Shown here: in pieces, positions 43,187 to 50,443 of the stretch
Layout of the letters: the number at the start of each line of letters is the position of its first letter
Numbering within the stretch: position 1 is the first letter of the stretch
DNA from: UBA2227 sp036677505
GTDB lineage: Bacteria > Bacillota_I > Bacilli_A > Erysipelotrichales > Erysipelotrichaceae
Reading direction: 5' to 3'
Assembly (NCBI GenBank): GCA_036677505.1
Contig: JAVBWK010000002.1
Span: 19,126 to 83,125, forward strand
Length of the DNA stretch: 64,000 bases
Program-made: the position numbers and the translations under genes
The notes under the pieces: model-generated
Told to the model about the DNA's origin: nothing
Databases searched by the model: none
Seen by the model: only the letters and a program-made list of their open reading frames with translations

Positions 43187-43223
43187 TCAAAACAAAAGAC
43201 GCCTCAGGCGTCTTTTGTTTTGA
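43187..43223. terminator. Strong bidirectional terminator between nadE and the metal ATPase
   Basis: A perfect 17-pair stem (TCAAAACAAAAGACGCC with its complement) with a TCA loop; the T-rich 3' arm serves as the tail in both directions. Confidence 0.9.
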
Positions 43224-45027
43224 ATGTGAGTAAACGGATTGCATGGATGATGACGATCAGGACGCTTAACTCGTGGATAAGCATACCTACCGAAAGAAAT
43301 ACATGACGGGTCAGTACACCGATCATCAGCGAGAATGCGACCAGCAGAGCAAAGATAATGTTGATTCTCATGTTTCTCGTGGTTGCTTTACTCAGCTCGA
43401 TAGCATAAGGGAGTTTTTCCAGTGATGATGAACTCAAGATAACATGGGCACTTTCCATGGCTGTGTGATTGGTAGTTGAACCCATCGCAATCCCGAAATC
43501 AGCATTTGCTAATGCCGGGGCATCATTGATACCATCACCGACCATCACCGTCAACCCATATTGTTTTTTCAACTCATCTAAGTAGCGGACTTTATCCTGA
43601 GGAAGGCATTGGGCTTTGAAATGTCCGATTCCGCTTTGATGGGCAATTGACTGTGCGACACGCGGATGATCTCCGGTAAGCATCACCGAGACGATGCCCA
43701 TATGTTTGAGTCTGTCGACTACATGCTTTGCACTTGGCCGAATCTGATCGGCGATTCCAAAGAGACCGGAAATCTGTTGATCGACAGATACGATGATCAC
43801 GGTCAGACCGGAAGACTCTAAAGTTTCGATTTGTTCGATGGGTAGCGGTTGATCAAAGTATCGCGGGCTGCCAATGATGACAGAACGATCTTCAACCATT
43901 CCTTTTAATCCAAATCCGGGCAGTATTTCAACATCCGCCGCTAACACCGGAGTGATTTCATGCTGCTGTGCTTTCTCTAAGATCGCTCTTGCTAACGGAT
44001 GCTCAGATGCACTTTCCAGAGATGCGGCAGTAAACAACAGTGTCCTTTCATCCATGGAGTAAGAGATGATTTGTTCAACGCGTAACTCACCTTGAGTCAG
44101 TGTACCGGTTTTGTCAAACGCGACCGCTTTGACTTCGCTGAGTTTCTCCATGACATCACCGCCTTTAAACAAGATGCCGTTTTTCGCACCGTTGCCGATG
44201 CCGGCGACAATCGATACCGGAGCTGAAATCACCAATGCACCCGGACAGGAAATGACCAATAATGTCAGAGCCAATCGGATATCTCGAGTGACGATATATA
44301 CACCAATGCTTAAAATGATGATTGCAGGGGTATAATACTGTGCGAATGTTTCGAGAGATCGCTGAATTTTTGCCTTTTTGTCCTGGGCTTCTTCAACCAG
44401 GGCAATAATGTGCCCATAGGTCGAATCATCACCGAGCTGCTCTGCCCTGATGTGAAGCACTCCGGTATCGATCAGTGTCGAACCGTACACCCGATCTCCG
44501 ACATTTTTGACGATGGAAACCGACTCACCGGTAATCGAAGATTCATTGATCATGGCGCTGCCGCTGATGATCACTCCATCTGCGGCAATCCGCTCTCCGC
44601 TTCGCACATACAAAATATCGTCGATTGCAAGTTCGTCAGCAGCAATCTCAATAATGTTGTCATTTTTAATTATGGATACTCTTTTCGGCAGATTGTCCAG
44701 CAGTGACGCAATCGCTCCGCGCGTTCGACTTAATGTACGATTCTCCAGATAGTGACCCAAGGTATACAGATAACTGACGGCTGCTGCCTCCCAGGTTTCC
44801 GAAATAAGCAGAGCTCCGATGACGGCAATGCTGACTAAGGTATCGATACCGATGACTTTGTATCGCAACCCGGATATGGCTGTTTTCGCAATCGGGAATA
44901 TGGCTAAGATTGCGGATGTAGTCATAAAGACATCAAACAGCAGCGGTTGTGATAGCCAACGGCTGATCCATCCTAACCCAATCAGCAAGGTATACAGGAT
45001 CAGACGATGCTTGACATCCATGTTCAT
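43204..45027 (-). CDS. P1B-type heavy-metal ATPase with CPG transmembrane motif
   Basis: A 607-residue metal-exporting ATPase. The phosphorylation site is DKTGTLT (Asp305), the actuator loop is SSITGESV, the nucleotide domain has SEHPLARAIL, and GDGINDAPALA is the C-terminal hinge. The membrane metal motif reads Cys261-Pro262-Gly263 rather than CPC or SPC, so the specificity (Zn/Cd, Co or Fe/Mn-like) cannot be set from the usual rules. There is no N-terminal metal-binding domain; a separate HMA protein is encoded immediately upstream with a one-base overlap. ATG 45021 is an alternative start. Confidence 0.9.
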   Translation of the reverse strand: MNMDVKHRLILYTLLIGLGWISRWLSQPLLFDVFMTTSAILAIFPIAKTAISGLRYKVIGIDTLVSIAVIGALLISETWEAAAVSYLYTLGHYLENRTLSRTRGAIASLLDNLPKRVSIIKNDNIIEIAADELAIDDILYVRSGERIAADGVIISGSAMINESSITGESVSIVKNVGDRVYGSTLIDTGVLHIRAEQLGDDSTYGHIIALVEEAQDKKAKIQRSLETFAQYYTPAIIILSIGVYIVTRDIRLALTLLVISCPGALVISAPVSIVAGIGNGAKNGILFKGGDVMEKLSEVKAVAFDKTGTLTQGELRVEQIISYSMDERTLLFTAASLESASEHPLARAILEKAQQHEITPVLAADVEILPGFGLKGMVEDRSVIIGSPRYFDQPLPIEQIETLESSGLTVIIVSVDQQISGLFGIADQIRPSAKHVVDRLKHMGIVSVMLTGDHPRVAQSIAHQSGIGHFKAQCLPQDKVRYLDELKKQYGLTVMVGDGINDAPALANADFGIAMGSTTNHTAMESAHVILSSSSLEKLPYAIELSKATTRNMRINIIFALLVAFSLMIGVLTRHVFLSVGMLIHELSVLIVIIHAIRLLTFKTKDA

Positions 45028-45254
45028 TATTTTTTACTGACGATCGGAAAACCGATGCGATCCAACGTTTCTTCGACGCTCTTTTCTGCCAAAGCGAGAA
45101 CCGGCTCCGCTTCCTTTTTCCAGGTAATGGCAACCTTGCTGGCATTAAACAATACTTCGACATGTTCGACTCCGGCAACCTTTGTGAGTGCCGCCTTGAT
45201 TTTCATTGCACAGCTGGGACATGTCAGTGTCTGTAATTGATATTTGGTGATCAT
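45027..45254 (-). CDS. HMA-domain metal chaperone
   Basis: A 75-residue heavy-metal-associated domain with the metal site in LTCPSCAMKIK and a ferredoxin-like beta-alpha fold pattern. It probably delivers metal to, or regulates, the P1B ATPase encoded next (TAATG overlap). ATG 45254 follows GGAGGG. A TATAAT (45279-45274 on the minus strand) lies upstream without a clear -35, compatible with activator control. Confidence 0.88.
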   Translation of the reverse strand: MITKYQLQTLTCPSCAMKIKAALTKVAGVEHVEVLFNASKVAITWKKEAEPVLALAEKSVEETLDRIGFPIVSKK

Positions 45255-45290
45255 ATTGTACCCTCCTGCCATCATTATAGGATAACTGCA

Positions 45291-45319
45291 AAAAAAAACT
45301 TTGATTTGAATCAAAGTTT
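45291..45319 (-). terminator. Terminator of glutamine synthetase III
   Basis: Near-perfect palindrome AAACTTTGATT / AATCAAAGTTT (45296-45319) followed on the minus strand by a T run. Confidence 0.8.
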
Positions 45320-47391
45320 CAGTCGAAATGAAATAAGATATCACTGTACGTCGGAATCGGGTAATTTGTTTTGTTCATGATCGCTTCAAGGGCATCGGCG
45401 CATTTGCGAACTTCATCGAGCTGGGGTCGGACGATCTGATGCAGATAAAGTCCCTTTTCACGATGATTGGCAATCAGAGCAGCTTCTTCAAGCAATCCTT
45501 CAAGTACAGTCGTGGCATCATCCAGACAGTCGATTCCGGCGGTCAGCTGAGCCGCCATCTTCTTGGCAAAATTACCGGAAGAGACTTGCTGATAGGGCAG
45601 AAGGTCGGTCACAGCTGCCGGTAAGATTTGTCTGCGTATCATGTCGATCAGCGTTTTCGCTTCAAACTTGATGGCGCGGATAAACTGTTCATGCAAGATT
45701 TCAGCTCTTGCGATCAGTTCATGTTCATGATAGACACCATGCTTTTCGAAAAGAGTCACGGCCTTGGGCTCGATCAGACTGTCGATCGATTCGGTAAACG
45801 ATGTGATATTCGGAAGACCGCGTTTCTTCGCTTCATGGACCCAGGCATTGGCATAACCGTCACCGCTAAACAGAATCCGGCGGTGTTCTTGCATGACTTT
45901 GGTACAAACCGCATAAACGGCGGATTTGACATCCATCTGATCCAACAGTTTTTCCAAATGATCGCCCATTTCCAACAGTGCATCTGCCAAGATCGTATTG
46001 AGCACGGTATTGGCAGAAGCTGCCGAACGGGAGGAACCAACCATGCGGAATTCAAATTTCGATCCGGTAAAAGCAAAAGGGGACGTGCGGTTGCGATCGG
46101 AAAGTTCTTTCGGAAGAGCTTTTAAAGTAGATAAGGGGGAATGGGTATGATTGCCATTGGCAGTCAGAGCACTGCCGGCTTCGATTTCACTGAACAGATT
46201 TTCCAGCATCGAACCCAGATACACAGAGATAATGGCGGGGGGAGCTTCATTGGCACCTAATCGATGATCGTTTCCGGGGCCGGAAGCGGCCATGCGCAAT
46301 AATTCGGGGAACTGATCGACAGCTTTGACCAAAGATGCGACAAACATCAGAAAGCGCAGATTCTCCGCAGGAGTATCTCCCGGATCATACAGGTTGATTC
46401 CGGTGTCCGTCATCAGCGACCAGTTGTTATGCTTACCGGAACCGTTAATGCCGGCAAACGGTTTTTCGTGTAACAGACAGGCAAGACCGTGTTTCTTGGC
46501 AGTTTTCTTGAGGATGTCCATCATCAGCTGATTTTGATCGACGGCGATATGCGTCGCCGCAAACACCGGAACGATTTCAAACTGATTGAATGCCACTTCG
46601 TTATGTTCTACCCGAGAGTAAATGCCCAGCTTCCAGCATTCGAGATTGACTTCTTCCATAAAGGTTTTAATCCTCGATGGGATCGATCCGAAATAATGCT
46701 CTTCAGCTTCCTGTCCTTTGGGAGGGAAGTTGCCGATCAGTGTGCGGCCGGTAAGCAATAGGTCCAGCCGGGCTTTGAAATGTCCTTCATCGACTAAAAA
46801 ATATTCCTGTTCCAATCCTAAGGAAGGAGTGACACGTTTAACATCGTTTTCGTTTAACAAATGTAAAACCCGGGTCGCTTGTTTGCTCAAAACGTCCATG
46901 GACTTCAAAAGCGGGGCTTTCTTGTCGAGTGTATCGCCGTTGTAAGATACAAACACGGTCGGAATACAAAGGACATTGTCGCGGATAAATGCCGGGGAAC
47001 TGATATCCCAGTATGTATAACCGCGGGCTTCGAAAGTAGCTCTGAGTCCGCCGTTAGGGAAGCTCGATCCATCGGTTTCACCTTTTATCAAGGCTCTTCC
47101 GCTGAATCTGGCTAATGGCAAACCGTCTTCTCCGGGTTCTAAAAATGCATCATGTTTTTCGGCAGTTGCGCCGGTCATCGGTTGAAACCAATGGGAGTAG
47201 TGAGTGGCTCCTAAATCAATGGCCCAGGTTTTCATCGCGTGGGCGATGGCTTCTGCGGTTTTCTGATCAAGTTGCGTCTCATGTTTTAAGGAAGTCTTCA
47301 GTCTCAGATAGATGGGATGTGGCAATCGTTCTTTCATTACCGCATCGCTGAATAAATATTTACCAAACAATTCAAATGGATGCTTGCTCAT
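45319..47391 (-). CDS. glnA: Glutamine synthetase type III (GlnN)
   Basis: A 690-residue type III glutamine synthetase, making glutamine from glutamate, ammonia and ATP. The length is far above type I (about 440-470) and fits GSIII. GSIII landmarks are HYSHWFQPMTGATAEKHD at the N-terminus, EARGYTYWDISSPAF, the ammonium/glutamate-site NGSGKHNNWS and GANEAPPAIIS, and a long helical C-terminus. It functions as a dodecamer of two stacked rings. ATG 47391 after GGGGGC is preferred over the frame's first codon (47415), which has no ribosome site. No nitrogen-regulator gene is adjacent. Confidence 0.93.
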   Translation of the reverse strand: MSKHPFELFGKYLFSDAVMKERLPHPIYLRLKTSLKHETQLDQKTAEAIAHAMKTWAIDLGATHYSHWFQPMTGATAEKHDAFLEPGEDGLPLARFSGRALIKGETDGSSFPNGGLRATFEARGYTYWDISSPAFIRDNVLCIPTVFVSYNGDTLDKKAPLLKSMDVLSKQATRVLHLLNENDVKRVTPSLGLEQEYFLVDEGHFKARLDLLLTGRTLIGNFPPKGQEAEEHYFGSIPSRIKTFMEEVNLECWKLGIYSRVEHNEVAFNQFEIVPVFAATHIAVDQNQLMMDILKKTAKKHGLACLLHEKPFAGINGSGKHNNWSLMTDTGINLYDPGDTPAENLRFLMFVASLVKAVDQFPELLRMAASGPGNDHRLGANEAPPAIISVYLGSMLENLFSEIEAGSALTANGNHTHSPLSTLKALPKELSDRNRTSPFAFTGSKFEFRMVGSSRSAASANTVLNTILADALLEMGDHLEKLLDQMDVKSAVYAVCTKVMQEHRRILFSGDGYANAWVHEAKKRGLPNITSFTESIDSLIEPKAVTLFEKHGVYHEHELIARAEILHEQFIRAIKFEAKTLIDMIRRQILPAAVTDLLPYQQVSSGNFAKKMAAQLTAGIDCLDDATTVLEGLLEEAALIANHREKGLYLHQIVRPQLDEVRKCADALEAIMNKTNYPIPTYSDILFHFD

Positions 47392-47532
47392 CTTGGATGC
47401 CCCCTTTTTTAACATTCTCTAATTCTATGCTAAAAAAAATGTTTTGTACAGAGGGAATGACAACATTTTCATGAAAATCTATGAAAATAATTTGTCGAAC
47501 TTTAGGTATGATTCGCTGCGGCCTGCTTGTGC

Positions 47533-47538
47533 TATAAT
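47533..47538 (+). promoter_or_regulatory. Extended -10 promoter of the rubredoxin-like gene
   Basis: TGTGC-TATAAT; the -35 is poor, so the TG extension probably carries recognition. Confidence 0.55.
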
Positions 47539-47571
47539 AAGGATAGCGTTAAGCTATTGGGAGGTAGCGAA

Positions 47572-47907
47572 ATGGGTAAATTGGTTAAATGCCAGGTATG
47601 CGGTTTGATTATGGAAGAGGATAAATTGCATGATTTTTGTCCGAAGTGCAATGCTCCGAAAGAGAAGTTCGATGTTTTGGCAGATGAAGCTGCTGAGAAA
47701 GTATTTCGTTCAGAGTATACCAATGATCTGCACATGCGTCTGATCAACTATTGTAACAAGATTGAAGCGTTGGCTGAGGCAGGGATCGATGATAATCTGG
47801 ATCCGGCTTGTGTCAAACTCTTCAAAAAGGCCAAAGAGGAAGCCGTGCTGATCAAACAGATCAGTAAGGCTGAATTAGCCGGTCACATGAATAAGGGCAA
47901 ATGGTAA
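47572..47907 (+). CDS. Rubredoxin-like zinc-ribbon protein
   Basis: A 111-residue protein with an N-terminal rubredoxin/rubrerythrin-type metal knuckle pair (CQVCGLI and CPKCNAPKEKF, residues 8-32) and a helical C-terminus (about 45-105). A C-terminal rubrerythrin-like helical region without clear diiron ligands suggests a redox or electron-carrier role rather than a peroxidase. ATG 47572 follows GGGAGG. It could donate electrons to the flavodiiron protein at 23.3 kb, but distance makes this only a possibility. Confidence 0.8.
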   Translation: MGKLVKCQVCGLIMEEDKLHDFCPKCNAPKEKFDVLADEAAEKVFRSEYTNDLHMRLINYCNKIEALAEAGIDDNLDPACVKLFKKAKEEAVLIKQISKAELAGHMNKGKW

Positions 47908-47930
47908 AATCCGGGAAACCGGATTTTACT
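47906..47930 (+). terminator. Terminator after the rubredoxin-like gene
   Basis: AAAATCCGG / CCGGATTTT with a GAAA loop, then a partly T-rich tail. Confidence 0.8.
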
Positions 47931-48024
47931 TTTCTTAGAAATATGTTGGCGGTTGATTACCAGTGGGATACTTTTCGCTTTATTTTATTTGACATAGGGT
48001 TATAATAAAGTGTGAGGTGATTGA

Positions 48025-49065
48025 ATGAGCATTGCAGTTTTGATACCGGCTTATCAGCCGGATCAGCGATTGAGCACATTGGCTGAGGGCCTGATGGCCC
48101 AACGATTTGATGTTCTTGTCGTTGATGACGGCAGCAGCCCTCAATGTCAGCCGATATTTGAAACCCTCAAAAACGAGCTGAAGTGTCCGGTCATTCATCA
48201 CCCTGTCAATCTCGGCAAGGGAAGTGCACTGAAAACCGGAATGAGAGAGCTTTTGAATCGTAAGGAAATATCCGGTTGCATCACTGCCGATGCGGATGGA
48301 CAGCATCTGATCGAAGACATCCGATTGGTCGCAGATACACTGAAACAGTATCCGCAGGAAATGATTCTGGGCAGCCGGAATTTTGATGAGTCCAACGTAC
48401 CGCTCAAGAGCCTGCTTGGCAATAAGATCACCCGAACGATCACCCGAGTACTGATCGGTCAGAAAATCAGTGATACTCAAACGGGTTTGCGTGGTTTTTC
48501 CAGGCACGCGATGGAAGCACTGATCGATCTTCCCGGAGACAGATATGAGTTTGAGATGAACATGTTGCTGTATTCCAAGAAACTCAAACTTCCGATTCGC
48601 GAAGTACCGATTCACACGGTCTATCTAAACGATAACAAAGGTTCTCATTTCGATCCTGTGAGAGATTCCATCAAGATTTACAAGCAGATTTTAGGTTTTG
48701 CGATCACATCATCTCTGAGTGCGATCATCGATTTGGGATTGTTCAGAGTACTTTATCAGATATTCTGGATATTTCAGATCAAAGAAGCCGTCTTACTGTC
48801 CACTGTCATTGCCCGGGCATTTTCTTCCGTATTTAACTTTTTCGTCAATAAAAAGACAGTGTTCCAGCACGATGGCAATTTGAAGAATCAATTGATCGGC
48901 TATTATATATTGGCGCTGTTTATCATGCTGTCGAGTTGGGGTCTGGTTGAATTTTTCAATCAGATGCTATCGGTCGATATCGCTTGGATCAAATTGGCCG
49001 TTGATTCCGTATTATTTATGTTAAGTTTTTCCGTTCAGAAACATTGGATATTCAGAAAGAAGTAG
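48025..49065 (+). CDS. GT2 glycosyltransferase fused to a GtrA membrane domain
   Basis: A 346-residue protein. Residues 1-215 are a family 2 glycosyltransferase of the dolichyl/polyprenyl-phosphate sugar synthase type: VLIPAYQPDQRL, VDDGSS, the DADGQH metal motif and QTGLRGF. Residues 225-345 are a GtrA domain with four membrane helices (AITSSLSAIIDLGLFRVLY onwards, ending SVQKHWIFRKK). Such fusions make and translocate a polyprenyl-phosphate sugar for cell-surface glycosylation. GAGGTG precedes ATG 48025. First gene of a putative envelope cluster. Confidence 0.9.
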   Translation: MSIAVLIPAYQPDQRLSTLAEGLMAQRFDVLVVDDGSSPQCQPIFETLKNELKCPVIHHPVNLGKGSALKTGMRELLNRKEISGCITADADGQHLIEDIRLVADTLKQYPQEMILGSRNFDESNVPLKSLLGNKITRTITRVLIGQKISDTQTGLRGFSRHAMEALIDLPGDRYEFEMNMLLYSKKLKLPIREVPIHTVYLNDNKGSHFDPVRDSIKIYKQILGFAITSSLSAIIDLGLFRVLYQIFWIFQIKEAVLLSTVIARAFSSVFNFFVNKKTVFQHDGNLKNQLIGYYILALFIMLSSWGLVEFFNQMLSVDIAWIKLAVDSVLFMLSFSVQKHWIFRKK

Positions 49066-49068
49066 ATT

Positions 49069-49971
49069 ATGAAAAAAAGAAAGATAAGAAAAATTACATG
49101 GATCATGATGACCTTCATCATGTGCATAGCCTTTACTTCCTATGTGTTAGTAGACGCTTTTTTAGTTGCGGATCCGATCGTAAAGGTGGTTATCGACGAT
49201 CGGCCGATGGATCCCGATCCTCAACCGGAACCTGTGGAACCGATCCTTACGGATACGGAGTACAGGGATCAGAATATCCATCTGACAATTGATACCGTGA
49301 AAGAAAACGGGGTCGTCTTTTATGTCGTGGATGTCAGACTGACCCATATTCAATACATGCAATCGGCATTCGCAAAAGATACTTTTGGCAAAAATATAAA
49401 TGAATCGACCTCATCGATCGCCAGAAGGCATGAAGCCATTCTGGCCATCAACGGCGATTTTTACGGTTTCCGTGACCGCGGACTGATTATCCGCAACGGG
49501 GTTTTGTTTAGGGATAATCCGCGGAAAGCCCCGGACAACCGGACACTGCTCATTGATGATAATGGTTCCTTTCGGTTTGTGACGGAGGGAACGGTTTCGG
49601 GTGAAGAACTCATGGAACAAGGGATCGTGCATAGTTATTCTTTTGGTCCGGTGTTGGTTGAAAACGGCGAAGCTCAGCCGATTGTTACCAATTTCTCCAA
49701 AACCACCAATCCCCGGACGGCCATCGGCATGATTGAGCCTTTGCATTATCTGATCATTGTCGTTGACGGCAGAACGGAAGCCAGCAAAGGCATGCGTCTG
49801 GAAACACTGGCCGCTGAATTTGTGGAAAGAGGAGCTGTGATGGCCTATAACCTGGATGGCGGCGGATCCTCGACCCTTTGGTACAATGGCAAGATCATCA
49901 ATAAACCAACCACCGATGGGAAATGGATCGGTGAACGCAAAGTCAGCGATATCATGTTTTTTGGTCATTGA
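49069..49971 (+). CDS. Phosphodiester glycosidase-domain protein, copy 1
   Basis: A 300-residue membrane-anchored protein: a basic N-terminus, one membrane helix (about 9-31), a Pro/Asp linker (45-60), then a NAGPA-type phosphodiester glycosidase domain. Family residues include AILAINGDFYG, RGLIIRNGVLFRD, YSFGPVLVENG, NPRTAIGM and AYNLDGGGSSTLWYNG. The family includes the enzyme that removes GlcNAc from a phosphodiester-linked mannose-6-phosphate cover, so a role in trimming phosphodiester-linked sugars outside the membrane is plausible. It is paralogous to the gene at 54832. It follows the GT2 gene by 3 bases. Confidence 0.9.
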   Translation: MKKRKIRKITWIMMTFIMCIAFTSYVLVDAFLVADPIVKVVIDDRPMDPDPQPEPVEPILTDTEYRDQNIHLTIDTVKENGVVFYVVDVRLTHIQYMQSAFAKDTFGKNINESTSSIARRHEAILAINGDFYGFRDRGLIIRNGVLFRDNPRKAPDNRTLLIDDNGSFRFVTEGTVSGEELMEQGIVHSYSFGPVLVENGEAQPIVTNFSKTTNPRTAIGMIEPLHYLIIVVDGRTEASKGMRLETLAAEFVERGAVMAYNLDGGGSSTLWYNGKIINKPTTDGKWIGERKVSDIMFFGH

Positions 49972-49972
49972 T

Positions 49973-50362
49973 ATGAAGAAAATGTCTCGTTTCTTGAAAA
50001 GTTATGGGGTAGTCTGCGCTCTTTTGCTTTTGGCTACCCGAATCTACGGATTGTTTTCTCATGGTGTCTCATCCTTATCCATGGAACTGATGTTTTTGCC
50101 GGTGCTGATCGGCGGAATCATTTTTCTGTGGCTGGACGGATTTATGCCTGATAAGGTACAGCGGCAGCCTTTATATACGGTATATACATATACTTTTCAC
50201 ACGGCGATCGCGATGATGGTCAATGGGATGCTTGTCAGCGGCATATTGCATATTGCCGGCAGTGAATCGGATAAGATCATCATATTTGATATAGCTGCGT
50301 ACTTTTTCATCGCAGCAACCGCAATCATTCTCATCAAAATCATCAGAGATATGGCAAGATAG
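49973..50362 (+). CDS. Four-helix membrane protein paired with phosphodiester glycosidase copy 1
   Basis: A 129-residue protein with four membrane segments (about 10-30, 38-58, 75-95 and 105-125). SMELMFLPVLIGG and TFHTAIAMMVNGMLVSGIL align with the protein at 55727. It starts one base after the glycosidase stop (TGA-T-ATG), the same junction as the second pair. No known domain. Likely works with the glycosidase, for example as anchor or partner. Confidence 0.75.
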   Translation: MKKMSRFLKSYGVVCALLLLATRIYGLFSHGVSSLSMELMFLPVLIGGIIFLWLDGFMPDKVQRQPLYTVYTYTFHTAIAMMVNGMLVSGILHIAGSESDKIIIFDIAAYFFIAATAIILIKIIRDMAR

Positions 50363-50443
50363 CCTTGGAAAAAGGAATGTTACTTAAGGTAAGTTGCTTA
50401 AAATGTAGAAATGTGGTATGAATTTTAGTGAAGCGGAGGAACC

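Noticed and set aside
45296..45319. Operator palindrome for the metal ATPase operon.
   Set aside because: The AAACTTTGATT/AATCAAAGTTT dyad is followed by a T run on the minus strand right after the glutamine synthetase stop, so a terminator is the simpler reading, although a dual role is possible.
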